Origin: Montifringilla adamsi
Taxonomy: Eukaryota > Chordata > Aves > Passeriformes > Passeridae
Assembly: GCA_017590115.1 (NCBI GenBank)
Contig: JAGGNK010008337.1
Span: forward strand, 5,013,609 to 5,077,608
Reading direction: 5' to 3'
DNA length: 64,000 nt
Each line of letters opens with the position of its first letter. Position 1 is the stretch's first letter. This document shows, in pieces, positions 31,571-46,247 of this stretch. The notes below the pieces were generated by a model that worked only from the letters and a program-made list of their open reading frames with translations, had not been told where the DNA came from and searched no databases. The position numbers and the translations under genes were made by a program.

Positions 31571-34500
31571 CTAATTCCAGCTGTACCTTCCTGCAGGAGG
31601 TGGGAGCGGGAAGGGCCTCCCGGGGCCGTACGCCTGCAAACAAACAAACAAAAGCAAGCATTTATTTTTGGGATTAGCAGCACGAGTAAACAAGTGGGGT
31701 GAGCTCGAGGCGCCATACAGAACAGGGACAAAACATCCTCTGCACAGAGAGGTGCCAGGGGCAGGGCTGAGCATCCCTTATCCAACTCTGGAGTCTCCCA
31801 AAAACACGGCTGGGGCTGGATTGCTTGGTGCAGAGCGGAGCTGCGCAGGAATCCCAAATAAATCCATCCCCAGGCAGCACCGTGGGCAAGGGACTTCCCA
31901 CCTGTGACACCTCTGCTGTGCTCCGCTGCAAAGGGACAAATGTTGGAGCCAGGGACGTGGGGCAGCTCACACTCAGCATTTTTACACAGAAGTATTTTAA
32001 GGAAAAACGAAAGCTTGTTTGTTGTAGAAGAGGCGTTTTCCAGCACTCCTTCGCTTTAATAAGAGGTCAAAGAGATCCAAATCCCACTTTGGAAATGACT
32101 CCAAATCAGACATACATTTGTACTTAAATTCAGGCATTTGGTACATCAAGTATCCAGTGGAAAAATCCGTTTGAAAATTTCACAGAGCCTCCATGAAGCA
32201 TTCAAAATTATTTCCAAACCTGGTACATTGCAGAGACCAGCAAGTTAATTAAAGGTGATGCACCAACACCAGCTACAGGCTTGGTTTGCTCTTTACTCAG
32301 GGATTTTGGGTGTGGAAGGAAAAAGGGGCTTCCCTTCCTTGAAAAGAGAAATCTCTTCCTCACAGCACACGGCGGCCGGGATAACCACGGAAACCACGGA
32401 GCCACTGAGCAGACCTGCCAGGGAGGCTCCTGCAGCCTGCCCATGCAGGAAGGTTTGTTTCCAGGCTTGATGAACTCAATTAAAAAAATAAACAAGTTGG
32501 CCACTTCCCTTAAAAAACCCTTCCAAACCATCAGCAGGGAAGGACAAAGCGGAGGTCTGGGAGTGCCGCAGCAGCCGTGGATGCGGACGCTCCGTTGTGT
32601 GCTGCTCCGGGCTGGAATAAAACTGCCCAACACCTGCACCACCCCAGCAAGCTCATTCTTTGGTTCTCTGGGAGAGCTGGAAGGCAGCAAAGCCCCACTC
32701 CCAGGGAGCCCCCCAGATCCATGGCAGCTGCATTAATTTTGTAAGCACTCTGCGGCAGCGCGTTTATTAACCTCTTCAGACCATGTTCTGTACGCTGTAA
32801 AAAAAGAATTCAGAGGTGAAAGGGCCCAAAGATAATTATTTATGCTGCTACGTGTCACCACTTCCACTTGAATCCCTTTTCAAGGCTTTAAAGCTTTGAA
32901 ATTTTCAGGCAGCAAGGCCGGATTCAATGATTAGGCTGGCACCCTAAACCCTTTCAGGTACTTTCTCATTTCACTCCAGTCTGGAAGAAATAATGACATC
33001 TGAAAGTTCATTTAAAAATAACAAGAACAGAAAAAAGGAAAAAAAAAAAAGAAAATTAAAGCAGATAAACAGTTGCAGCAAACTGCAAAGGGAATTTTTT
33101 AAGGAAGCAAAATTCACTGGAGCTGTAAGATTTGTGCTCAATCATGAACTCATCATGTATATGAATAAAAATTAAAAAAGGGTTGTCACTGCTGGGTTAA
33201 ATGTTTCCTGCACCCGCAGGCAGGTCCATGCCAGCTCTGGGGGAATTCTGTTCTGGGCAAGACCACACCTTTACCCAGGCTGTGGATGTCCACAGGGCTC
33301 CAAAGTGGGAATTAACAGGGATACCCTCCCTGGGCCCCCACTGTAAACCTTGCTGGGAAACCATTCCTGCTCCCCCTCACGATTCCAGCTGTTGGGCACC
33401 ACAATTTACAGCTGGGAATGAAGTGCTCCAAGCACAGATTCCTTTAGCAGGTGCATCCTGCGTAGGATGAAGGGCAGAGCAGGGTGTGCCATGGCAGACA
33501 GACTTTTCCAGGAGTCCATTTCCCAGACTAATTAAACCCTGCTCAGACTCCAACAGCACAAAGATCCTCCCCTGATTTTTCCCCGGGAGCACAGCAGCCC
33601 CTGCTATGGATTAGTGCAATCAGGGATTTAGTCCTCAGGCTCTGGGGTTTTGGGTAAACCTGTGTGGCATAAAATGAAAGATTTCTGAAATCTGATCCTA
33701 TCAATGCACCTCATCCAAATTTAAAATGTATTTTGGAGCTCCACTGGTTGAGTCAAGGTTCAGGCCCCGTTATTTCCCCGTGACTATGACCCATGGTGTT
33801 GAGTTCTGCCTCCAGTCACAACCAGTGCTGGCAGGGTTTGTACTGGTGCTGTGCCATGTAACACACATCTGGGTACTGGGCAGGTGAGCAGGCTGGGAGG
33901 AAGGAAATTAAAACTAGGAGTGACTAAAAAGTGACTTGTCCTGAGCTGAATCAGGCCCCAGCAGAAGGCACATTTCCAACAGTTTGTGCCTTAATTTCCA
34001 CACAAAGGACAGGGCAGTGGGGCTGTCACCTCCTCCTCCTCCCTGGGACTGGTCACTAACCACTGTCCACAGTCTGATTTCCACAAACAGCAGTAGAACT
34101 AGGAGTTCAACCTAGATATCAAAAATTTATTTAAAATGTGTGTTTAGCAGTGTAAACACCCAGAGTTCTGGTAAAACAGCATATGCAGATCATGTTTTAC
34201 TGGGATCACATCCCCAAAAAAAATTCCCTAAGCAGAGTCACCTGCTACTTTCAAGCAGCATTTTCATTCTGTGGCATTTTCATGAACTGCTGACCAAGTC
34301 ACCTGCAATTTTGGATTAAGTTCTCCTCTCACAATTGCTTGTTTCCTTTTAACTGCAGAGAGCTATTTCCACATGTTTATTCCTGGCTATGAGAACCCAA
34401 CATTTGCATTAAGCAGATTTTCAGCTCAGAGAAAGCCAATAAGCACTTCAGGAGAGAAATTCAGGAAGCTGCAACAATCTACATTTTAAACATGCTGGGG

Positions 34501-37500
34501 AGAACCCAAAAGGTCCAGTGGACAGATTTCCTTGTGGAAGAGGAAGACTGGTGGCAATGCTTGCCTCGGGCTGCAGGAGGAGAGTGACCATGTCATGGAC
34601 ACCAGTGGTGCAGTCCCAGCATGGGCCTTGTGCCAGGGGTACACCCAGAGGGGCTGGCCAAGGCGGGGCAGTCACCCACCTGTGCCTGGTGACACAGTGA
34701 CACTAAATCCAGCTCAGCAATGCCTGCCCATGCCACACTCCCTTTCCACAGCCACAGGAGCTGGGGGGAAGCCTTGGCTGGGAGGGGAGCACAGCGTAGC
34801 ACGTGGGGCCCCGCTTTCCTACCTGTCTGCCCCTGTCCATGCGGTCCTCGGGTCTCTGTGGGTATCCCATGGGCCCTAGGCCCTGGTACTGAGCTGGCTG
34901 GAACTGGTTTGGGGACGGCACCATGCGGTTCCAGGCGAGGAGAGGAGCAGCTCCGGCGGTTCTGCGCAAGGAAAGAACACTGCACTGGGAACGGGGCTCC
35001 TGCAGAGTGTCCCACAGCACAGACCCACTCTTGGCTTTGTCTCTGAGCTGAGCATGGACAGCCAAGTGCTAGTGAGAAACCAGGAGCAGGGAATATCTTC
35101 CCAAATCCCCCTAAAGGCCGCTTTGCTGACCTCTTCTTTCGGCACAGCTTGGAAGCTGCATTGCCATGAGCAGCAAACCCGGCTGCACGCAGCAGATTTT
35201 TCCAATTCCCTGGAAGGCTTCCGTGCACCTCTTACTGCAGGGGCAGATTTGCTGATCCCAAAGGCTCCCCAGCACCCCAGAAGTAAACATGTGCCACACG
35301 GGAGCCAGGGGCTTTCTTTGAACGCCCAGACTCTTTCTGGGAGTCCATTCTTCCCAGTTAATTGCAGGTTGCAAATGAATTCTTACGGCGAGCATTCGGA
35401 ATCTAGGGTAGGGGCCTTGGCTGCTTTTTCCCATCCATTATTCTGCTCAATATGTCAGGAGGTCTGATCGGGAAGAAACCTTTTCAAGTTCTATTGATGC
35501 CGTTTTCAATTGACCACGGTGACCTAGCAACATAAGCACTAATTGGCACGGGCTGACTGACATTTGGTGTACAGTTTATATGGGAACGCAGATCCGACAT
35601 CCATTATGGCCCAGTTTGCCATCCCGGATTACCCACAGCAAGAAATGTTTTCATTTCCTTCAAGTACCCATTCTGACATGATAATTAGAAAGCAACAGGT
35701 AGAACACATCCAATATTGTTTGATTCAAAATATTTAGGGAAATGCTACAGCCGTGATCGGGTTGTTACAGCCGAGCACGGCTGAGGAACAATTCCTTAAA
35801 GGATTCAGAGCAGGTGGGGCCTGCAGGACAATATGATGTTGTGAGGGAAAAACATGGAGAGTGGACACAGTTAATCCTTCCTGACCCCTGCTGAAGAGGG
35901 ACCTGGCTGAGCAGAGCAGGGCCAGCCTGGAGGGAGACGGGGACAGCAGAGAACACAGGCTCTGCATCCCAGGTTTGGGATGGGGACCGCAGAGAAGAGA
36001 GGCTCTGCATCCCAGGTTTGGGATGAGGACAGCACAGAACACAGGCTCTGCATCCCAGATTTACCTGCTGCACTACATGCCACCCCTCAGAATGAGCCAT
36101 GCTGTAGTTAAAGCTGAGAGTGCTTTACAGTTGTGGGGACGAAACCTTCAAAATCAACGTTCTAAGTTCTTCCTTTGTTCATACTCGCTTCTTTTGACTT
36201 AGTGTTTTGAGTACTAAGTTTTTTTCCCCCTCATGATTCCTAGAAAACAGCAGACTCTCCAGGAAAAATACACTGCTCAGCCATAAGGAAAACTGCAGGG
36301 AGTTAGCTATATAGCCCCAGCTCTGGGGGTTCTATTAACAATCATTCTGCCTTTACAAGTGCTGGTGATAAATACGACTGAGGCTCACAGGCCAGCTCTT
36401 GCTCCATGCCTGGAATGGGGAAATCTGACACAAATTTCTTGTGACATTAATTTTTATTTGGCACGGAGTTTAAACTTTTTAAGTGCTATTTAGTGAAAAG
36501 TTGAGATATTTAACAACTTAAACACAACACCACTAACATCACTGCTTTGTTGGGGCACTGTTTGGTGATCTAAATCACCTGAGGGTGGAGATCTCCACAC
36601 AGCAAAGCTGTAACCAAAAGAAGAACTTGTGCCACTTGGAACACCCCAGGAGCTCACACAGGCACAGTCCAGAGTTACATCAACTCAAACACATTCAGCC
36701 AGGTCAGCTAAACTCAGGAGAATTTACACAGGAAAACATTCCTGTCTTCACACCCCAGCCACTCTGGAAGTTACTGCTATGAACAGGTTAAGCAAAAAAG
36801 ATCTGTTCAACCAGATGACACATTTCCATCAGCCAGGGAGCAAATCTCTATGAACTCTGGACTGGCTCAAGAGCACAAAAAGGACCTCTGCAGTGCCCAA
36901 GAATGTCAGGACAGAAGAGAGGGACCCCAAAATTCAGTTTCCCTGCTGCACACCAAGATGCACCACTAGGTTTAAAAGCAAGAAATCCTGCACAGGAGAC
37001 AGGAATAGCTGAATTATGGAGAAGCAGCTTTACATTACTGGTTTTTTTCCCCCCAGGCCTGGGAAGGAAGAGCCAATTTAGCCCCTGCTGTATCATTCCA
37101 TCCCTGAAACAGCACATCTGGCAGGGACAGGGCTCCTTGCTTATCCCTTACTCAGAGTGGTGAATCCAGGATATCCCAGTCTCCTGCCCACCCACTCCAT
37201 CCCACAGGGCTGGAGCAGGGCTGGCCTCTCCCTCCATTCCTTCCTTCCCTGAGCAGAAATCCCTGGCTGCTCTGCCCCAGGAACCTATTGCTCCTGGAGA
37301 GCTGCAGCAGCAAGAGGGGGCAGCAGTTTGGGGAACAGCAGCTCTCAGGGAAAGAATAGGAAACTCAAAATGCCTTCAACAGGTTCAGATACTTTTTCCT
37401 GTACCAAGTGTCGCTGTGTTTAACCTTCTGCTTAAGTCTCTGTGCTTGCCTCTGTACAGCAACTAAACACCAGCTCTGAGCACGTTTGATCTGCTCCCCA

Positions 37501-40500
37501 AATCCAAAACCTTCCAAGAACACGGCAAAACTACTTATCCTCAGTGCTGGCAGAGCTTTTCATAAACCCTGCACAGTGTAACAAAGGGAAGGCAGTGACA
37601 AGTGACAGACCTGCAGCAGTCCTTCACAAATAAAAGTATATAAAATGGATTTAATTAAGGGGTGGGAGTGGCAACTCCCATGGCCCAAGCAGTATTGAAG
37701 TTTGCATTATGAATGAATCTTGCCTTACAATATTCCACACAGATGAGGCACAGGACAAGGGAGCCAGGCTTACTTCAGTGGGGATCAAAATGGTTGCCAT
37801 GGAAAGTGACTGTGGAGAGCTCAATAAATTCCCCCAAAGCCCATATTTTCAATGGTGAAACATTTGCAAATAAACCCAGGGGAAAAAAAAAGCTGGGCGT
37901 TGGAGCAGAAACTTCTCTCCCTCCTCCATAAACATAAATAAATGTCATTATTCATAGCTGACACAGGTAGTCTGGGTTTATTGAGCCCACCCCACCAGAG
38001 GACACACAAGCCATCAATGAGGGGATGCATGTAAAACATCCCTGATTATCAAACCATGTCACATTCCTTCTATTCGATGGCACTTATTGGGCTGCAGATT
38101 CCATAATCCTTCCCTGAGTCCCTTCTGCATTTAATTCAGTTCAGCCTTAAGTAGTTAAAGAAACTGTTTTCAGTGGCAACTAATAACTACTGACCTACAG
38201 TGACACTGCCCTACAATGGGCTTGTCAGGCCTGAAAAACTTGTACCAAAGAAGCTGATTAGGACTTCAAGAGGTTTGTAGCAAGAATCAATGGCTGGTCT
38301 GTGCTAATGCTGCGGCTGTGGCACAGGAATGATAAAAGTGGAACACCATTAGTTATGCCTCATTAAGCTCCACAGCCCTCCTAAAAAGAAATTTGTTTAG
38401 CCTGTCCAAAATCTAATGCAGTTTTAAGCTCTCTGTGTTCAATTTCATAGTATCTCAAAAGCTTCAATAAGATAAAGGCCAAAGAACCAAGAATGGTACC
38501 AAAGCACCAACAGTAAAGTTAATTTTGAAGCCTGAGTTTTAATGGAAAGTGTTTTTCCCTCCTTTTTTTTAATACAAAGTACTCGAGCCTTTTAAAGGAT
38601 GAACACCACGTAGTGGGCTCTCAAAACATCAATAAATCATGGACATTAATTAACTCAAAAATCCTGCCATACAGCATCATTTCTACAATTTTAAACCACA
38701 ATATTGTAAACAGAGAAGAGAAAACCAAACACTGGGAAGGCTGGCAGAGCCCAGTTCACCCTCCTGGGCACGTTTCACATCCCTCCTGCCTTACCTTTGT
38801 GGTGTCTGCTGGAACAAGGGCGTGGGACCTCTCCAGGACTCCTGGGGCCGAAGATCTGGAGGGCAAAACGAGATGGCAAAATAAGAGAGAGCAAGAACAA
38901 CTCACGAGCTGTGCTTACTCCTCTGCGTGCCCCAGGGCTGCTTTTGGGAAGCCAGACAGGAAAGCTCAGGCTGGATGTGCCACAAACACACTCCAAGTCA
39001 TGGCTTCCTGCTGCTGGCTTGGACAGAGTCCTGCTGTCAACAGAGAAAAAGCAACTTTTTTGGCTCTAGCACATCCAACAGCTTCATAATAGAGAATTAT
39101 GAATTTTAATTGCTACAGCTAGCATTGGTTAGTGCTCAAATGCTTTGCAGGTGTCTCCTCTTGAATTTTTGAAGATGCAAAACCTTGTCTGTCACCCTAA
39201 CAACTCAGTTTAATATTCATATATCTTACCAGTACATTCATTACTACGTTAAAAATACAGGCACTCAAATACACACCCACCACTGTGTTACCACAACACA
39301 TGATGTTTGTGACCAACAAAGATGTCAAAGGCAAAATATGGGCCAGTGTCCCTCTGACTGGGCTAAGTTATTCCATAAAGGCAACTAAAACAATGGCCAG
39401 AGCATGGAATAAAGTGGATGATTCTGTTTTATTCACGTTTAAGTAAATATAGTTGTATTTAGGATGTAAGGGACAAAGCATTCATTAAAACAAAATATCA
39501 CTGAAACAAAACATTATCACTGAAGATACTAAAGGTACATTTAAAAGTTACTGTGGGCAGTGATAATATACTAATAAAAACCTATTAATGATGTCTCAGA
39601 TAATGGAATCAGACTGAATTAAGCCTTTTTGGGTAAAACCTTGGCCAGAGCCCCAGTGCTGGCGTGCAGGAGACCACCCACTCACCCATTGTTTGTGCCA
39701 CCCAAACCAGCCCTGCACAAAGGCGAGGCAGGAGCAACACTGCTTTAACAGGGCCCGCAATTAAACGCTTGTTGTCCTTCTAAATAACCTGGTCAGCAAA
39801 CAGGATAAAAGCAGCAGCTCCTCAATAGCACCCAGGCAGCCCCCAGCACTCGGGGCCAGCGTCAATCAAAAGCTCCAGTTTCACTGACACCTTTGATGGC
39901 TTTCAATGGCCTTCAAGTGTGACCTAATTCCAACAGCTGGTTCCAGCAGCTGGATAATGGGCGGCACACGGACACCCTGCCGTGCTGCCAGGGGCCAGGA
40001 CATGGAAGCCTGGCCTCCCTTGGAAAGGGGAAGGGGGAAATATAAAATAAGTAAGTCTGTGCCTCTCTCCTAGCTCTGGCTGGATTGTCTGTCTCAGCCC
40101 CAGCGAAGAGAACACCAAATAAATTCCCAGCCCCAGCAGCTCTGCTCTTCCCGGGAGCCTGCTGGGCAAAGCCAATCCAGCCCATAATTCTTCATTTATC
40201 CCCCATGCAGGGTTATTTATTCAGCTTTACACCTATACACACAACTACATCAACCAGGATATGAGCCTGGTTTTACATCCCCAGACACACACACAGCTAC
40301 CAACCGATGCTCCTCAGCTCCTCTTTTCCAGCCAATTTCCAGCCTGAAGCAGACCAGGACTGAGGGTAGGGAAGTGACACTTCCCTGCTGATCAGCCTGG
40401 GAATCTCAAGGGCTTTTCCAGGCTGCACACACACAAAGCCATGTTTATTTTGGAATACAAGGGGAGGGCAACAGAATCCACAACACTGCTTTAGGGGAAA

Positions 40501-43500
40501 ATGAGCAGTTTTTCAACTAGAGCTTAAAATATCTTTAAAAGTTTGGTAAAGTCCAAAGAGTGTCACAACTTTCAATCAAAAATATCCTAAAATTACTCTC
40601 TGTTTCTGATAATTTTCAAGTTTCACAGACAGCAGCAGCACAGAAACACAGACAACATCTTGTTTCCAGACCCTTACTGTCCATGTGAGCAAGGACCCAG
40701 GTCTTCTGCTGTAACCACACCTTTCTGCAGCTCAGTTTAAGCAAGACTTCAATGAAATCATCATCAAAACATTTAAAGCTCCCCTATTCATTTGTATGGC
40801 TGACAGAATAACCTTGGAGGGAGAGAGTCTGGAACAGTGAATTGCACTTCAGAAAGGTAAAAAATGGGAGAAGGAATGACAATTAATATTTTCTTTAGGC
40901 TGCAAAACTTAGGCATTTCCCAGAGCTATAAGGCCAAAGAAACTGCCTTGTCTAGCAGCTCCTCAAGTAACAATTTATCTAATCAGGGTGGCAATCAAAG
41001 AGAAGATTTTGTGTTTACTGATTGCACTAATCAAAATCACTTTTCCAAGGCAGCTAATTGACAAGTTTACTGCCTGCCATGCAAGTCATAAATCAGATAT
41101 CCTGCTCTGCAGGAGCCAAACCCACCATTCCCAGAGCGCTGCCACCCTGCACTTGACTCCCCAAGTTATCAGCACAGACAATTATTCATCAGCTGAAAAT
41201 TGGCACATCCAAGGCAAATCAGGGAGCACTGGTGAGGAACACCCCCAGCCCTGAGGCTCTTGAGGAGGAGCTGGCTCCTGGCTTGACTGCATCACCCTTC
41301 TGGAGGCTGATTTTACTGCAGCATGTGCATGACAACACCACATACCAAGTGGAAAGTTGCTCTGCATCAGTCCCACTGAATGTGGGGATGCTGACCACAT
41401 CAGCTGTGGTTTTTCACAGGTATGTGGGCTCCAGGTGCTTCCCAGCCTGGCCACACCACAACTGCAGTTCTCTGACAACAGTACAGCCGATGAACACAAC
41501 TTGGACACTGGAGACAACCTTGTGTCATCCAAGAGGCCTTCCCATTTCTACTAATTTGATTTTCCAGCTGAAGGTACCAGTGCTTTGATGAAGACACTAG
41601 CGGACTGAAGAGGTGACTGCAAAAGGGAAAAAAGATGCTGTGCTGCCAGACCTAGGAACACCTCTGGGTATGCCAGGCAGAAGGTTGTTGGGGGGGAATC
41701 AGCCCAAGTGCTTGTGAACTCTCAACCACACTGTGCAGGCAGACTGCTCCTACTCAGCAAGAGCCTCACTGCAGTGGGGTATGGGGAGCTGCTGACACTC
41801 CTCATCTTCACAAGTCTGCTTGGCACCAGACCCACACAATCCGTAATCCAGGATGTGTTATGATCTTAGGGCAGGTGAACATCCAAAAGGCTGATCCCAG
41901 CAGAAATCCAGGGCTGTGCCACCTGGAGGTATTCTTCTAACAAGGGTTTAAGCAAGTCTGACTCTACCTGGTAGAAGAGGAGCTGAGGCATACAGGGTTC
42001 ACTTGGCGTTGACAGTCCCAGGTGGGCCAGGCTGGGGCCTGACCCTCCAGCCAGGCAGCAGGATGGGTTTTGGGAATGGTTCTAGGAGTAACACAGCCCT
42101 CAGGCTGTTTGATCCATCCTCCCGATGGACATGAGCTGTCCTCAGGCCCCAGATAACGAGGCACTGAAAGAAACAATCTCCAAACTCTAAGTCAAGCGCT
42201 GCTGTAATCCATTGCAAAGACTTGACGCCACAGTCAGTGCAAATGAGAAGTTAATTAAAGTTTAAGTCTAATCTCCTAGGACAGTCTTAGCAGAAGAGGA
42301 AGAACAACAAAACCCAGTGAAGTGCCAGAGGACACACTTGCAGCGTGCAGCACTGCGGTGTCCCATGAAGGCAGAGTGACAGGAATTGGCTCCGGAGAGC
42401 GTGGCTGGCGCACGACCCTGCGCGGTGAAGGAGCCTGCACGAGGCAGCTCCACCTGGCTCCTCGCCCTGCTGCTCCACACAACAGCAGCACAGCAACCTC
42501 TGCCTCCTGGAAAAAGCAGCACAGGGAGGAGGGAGGAAAAGCCCAACCAATTGCTCTGTGCTTTGCCAGGCACACCTGCAGAACAGCGACCGGGGACGGC
42601 TGTGGCGCACCGAGGGGGAGGGAGGCCCGCATCACAGAAAGCCACCAGACAGTTTTCCAAGGCCAACAGATGGACGGGGATTTCTCCTCTAGCAGTGGCT
42701 CCAAGCCTCCTCAGTTTGAACCAGTCTATGGCACTGGGGGGTATTTGCCAGCAGAGTGTTGCCCGTTCAGCACAAGGGGCTCGGGTGCCATGAGGACGAG
42801 AGCTTGGGAGTGCCTCATTGGCAGGATGAGGTCCAGGGACATGGGATAGACAGAGCACATTGGAGTGTTTCCCACAACACATCAGGACTCAGCAGGAACA
42901 GCAGCACAGGGACTGCTGGGCTCCCAAAAACCTCCCCAAAACCACATAAATATTCTCTTTGGAGATTAATTTGGATGCCGCTCTGCTAGTTCTGCCTTCC
43001 CATTCCCCACATTCTTCTTTCCAGATCACATTTAAGCACAGATAAATAAGTGACATAAATAGAGATGATGTTTAGACCAACCCAGCTGTGAGAAGCAGGA
43101 AGCAGAGGGCACTTACTTGGCAGCAGTTTGGGGATCTGCTGCTGGCTGCCCATGAGGGGCCTGGCGTAGGGGCTGCCGTAGGCTCCGAGCGGCACAGCGT
43201 TGGGGTACATCCCTGGCATGCCCCTGTCCCTCGGCATCGTGTGCCTGTTACAGGAAGAAATAGCAAGGCAGCAGGTCAGGAGGCTGTGGTGAGCTCCATC
43301 TCCCAGCACAGCTGCCTCCCAGCCCATCCCACACCCCCTCTCTTTCTGCTGAGCCAGGGATGCACTGGTGGATCGGGGCGCAGGCACATCCCGACACACG
43401 CACGGGCTGGGGAGCTGCTCCCAGGGAAATGCTCAGGTTTCCAATGGCACAGCTGTGCTTTTTATTGCAACTGTGACGTGCAAGAGGGTTCTCAAGTGCA

Positions 43501-46247
43501 GCCCCAGGACAGCTCTGCTTTTCCTTCCTAAAAGGGAGTGCTTTTCCTTCTTGCAGCTCCCCCAAAGGCGTAAGATGAAGAAGGTATTTTCTCTTCCTAA
43601 GGAGACACTCCAGAGCCCAACTTTATTTGCCAGTCTCCTTTAAAACATTCTCTTCTCTGGCTCTGATAGATGCATGGCTCCTTGCACTCCCCAGTATGGA
43701 AACCCATTTAATTTTTAAAGCTTCTTTGTTTATAAAAACTTAAAAGACATTCCTGTCTTCACTAGCACTTTTAATTATCACTTGTACATAATATTCTCAT
43801 TGTACCTACAAGCAAACATCCACCAAACAAGTTTTACAAAACCCCAAACAACAGGAAAGTGACTTAGAACTATCTAGGAGGGAAAAAAACCAACCAAAAA
43901 GCAAACAAGGCATTAGTGCAAAATCACTGTAATGTTCAGTTTTCAGCAATATTGAATTTAAATATCACACGCTGAGTGTCCAACATGGAAAACCAACACC
44001 TAAGCTTGGACACTCCATGCCCATCCCTTTGGTTTTTTTTAATTTAAAAAGGAAAAAGGAGGGCAGTCCTCCCAGCAAGGCAGCAGTAACCCCACAGCCT
44101 TACCCCAAGGTTCTGAATGCTGACTGGTCCAAATGGACTGGTTTCCTGTCCCTGTTAAAGCCAAGCTGTGGTCTCCAGGGCCTGCCATCATTGTTGGTTT
44201 TTTCCCAGTCTCCTGGCTTCAGAACTGGAGCAGGTTTCCTGAACAATAAGAACAGTTCCATAAGTACTTATCAGAGCAAATACTCAGATGGATAAATCAG
44301 AATTGAATGATTTGAAAGCTGGCAGCTGACACTTACTTTGCCCCAGGTAACACTGTAGCCTTGAAAACAAAGTCTTCAGCAAATTGCGGATCTTTGAATG
44401 AGATGCTAGAAGAAAGTATTTGAGGATTAGGTTTGTTGCATAATGGAGACAAAGTGAAATAGGAGTCACTGCTTTATGACCAAGAAAGCTAAAAGCAGAC
44501 AGATAAGCAGAATAATCTCACTCCTCCAGCTGGAATTCATGTTTTCCAGGACCAAGAAAGAATGAGGCTACAAGGAAAGAGAATAATGGTTCCCTGGAAA
44601 ATTCAGCCTGAGTGACACAGCCTGAAGAGCAATGCCCTGACTGCACATACCACCTCTAAAGACAGGAGGAAAAATCCTTGTGACAGAGAAATGGGGAGCA
44701 GCACAGAACAATTCCGACCTCCTGACAGTGGCAGATGGAAAAGCCAAACCCTTCCTTTAACTCATCACTCACAGGAACTACATCCCTGTTTAGGACATTC
44801 TTCCTACAGTGTCCTGACAAAGTGTAACTCAGCATTTATTACTTCCCTGCACAGCTGTTGCTCTGGTTGAACCAAGCTGTGCCTCTCTGGAGATAAAAAT
44901 GACGCAGATCACAAGTGACTTTCACTGTTTTGGGGGCTGCACTTTGCACAACCCTGCATGAAAACCCACAGTGGACTGACCTGACTGCAGAGTTCTGTGT
45001 CAGATCCCGCAGCATGGGAACCGGAGACTGCACCACCCTGGTGAAGAGAAAAACCTCTGTCAAAACACCACGAAATGTATTTCTTACCATCTGCTGCTCT
45101 GCCAACTAAGCCTGCAGAACATTTATTTCAAAGTTAACTTGCCTTTCCCCTAAACCAAGTACTTTTATAAGCACTGGAGTGACTGAGTCCTTATTTCTTA
45201 ATGTCACCTCTTTTGCAGCAGATGTGTGGGGATTCTCTAGGGTCTGTCTAGGGAAGGCAAGGACAGAAGAGGTTTCTTGTTCCTGTTCTCTCCAGGAACA
45301 ACTCTGACTTGGTGATATTCTTCTCAACCATGACAAGAATGGAGAAATGTCTATTAGAGTGATCTGAGGTACATTTTCTGCCCAACCAAGCCAGTGTTTG
45401 TGCACTTAATGCAAACGAGGCACTGAACACCTGCTTGTATCTCTGAGCACAGTCAGAAAAATGAGTGTGCATCCTACCAGGTGAGGATTACACTGATCAT
45501 TCCTCAGACTAGATGCACTCTCAAGAAAACTAAAAGTATGAGTATTCTTAGTAGCTGAGAACAGCCCTGATTTTAGCGCTGCAGACTAAGTGGACAGAGC
45601 TAAAATATATCTACGCTATCACTACTTGGATTTTTCTCTGATGTAATGCAGACTAGCATATAAAAAGCAGAGTTTTGGGGTTTTTAGGCAATGTGCACGA
45701 ATGGTAAGTCACATCAGCCCACAATAATTTCCATAGAAAAGCAGAGAAGCCAAAACATGACCCTATTGAACCAGGCCACTGAACACTACCACTTTTATTA
45801 CCCCCTCATTTACCTCATAAAACAATAACTAAACACATAAAATCAGCCTTCCACAGGCAAAATGACAAACAAACAAAGGTTCCTCAGCAAATAAACAAAT
45901 GCATTAGAGCGTTTTAAAGATATCTGAGGCTGTTTTAAAAGGCAAGTGGAGAAGTTAAAAAACGGGACCATAGAATGCAAATTTCACTCACTGGGGATTT
46001 CCCCTTTGGCTGGAGGTAACACAGACCTGCTCTGAACCCTCACACCTACACAGGTGGCCTTGTCTGGAGCTTTAATTTACTCCTGGTGGACACAAAACCA
46101 TTTCTGCTGCCATAAGAGCAGGAGGGCTCCTCTAGCAGCAAGAACCCACCCCAAAGGCCACACTCACTGATCCGGGAGGACGGCGTTGTCGTTCAGGGTG
46201 AGCTTTCCCTGGATGCCGTGGCACAGCTCCGGTGGGATGTCCACTGC
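31571..46247 (-). CDS. XRN2: XRN2 exons 23-30 (C-terminal region, residues 707-949)
   Basis: Exon 23 46168-46247; exon 24 44981-45037; exon 25 44337-44405; exon 26 44104-44238; exon 27 43117-43244; exon 28 38795-38855; exon 29 34823-34961; exon 30 31571-31633 including the TAG stop. Sequences such as [26 protein letters not shown] and [15 protein letters not shown] are conserved. The tail (from about residue 820) is Gly/Pro/Arg/Gln-rich, probably disordered, and the least conserved part. Exons 28-30 are separated by introns of 3-4 kb, far longer than those in the middle of the gene. Confidence 0.95.

Larger units (their letters stand above)
34962..38794 (-). other. XRN2: XRN2 intron 28
   Basis: A 3.8-kb intron holding a candidate regulatory island (35340-35760) and a 43-bp minisatellite (35935-36061). 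The rest is unique sequence, including AT-rich, repeat-free DNA near 38030-38690 that also looks element-like (for example CTTAAGTAGTTAAAG). No coding sequence is nested here. Confidence 0.55.

Noticed and set aside
31102..32046. A 314-codon minus-strand open frame over the end of XRN2
   Set aside because: Only the short part matching the last XRN2 exon (31571-31633) is conserved, and that exon is read in another frame. The rest has no domain and spans intron and 3'UTR.
35935..36061. Spaced direct repeats as a CRISPR-like array
   Set aside because: The 43-bp unit repeats along its whole length with no unique spacers, and this is a vertebrate intron. It is an ordinary minisatellite.
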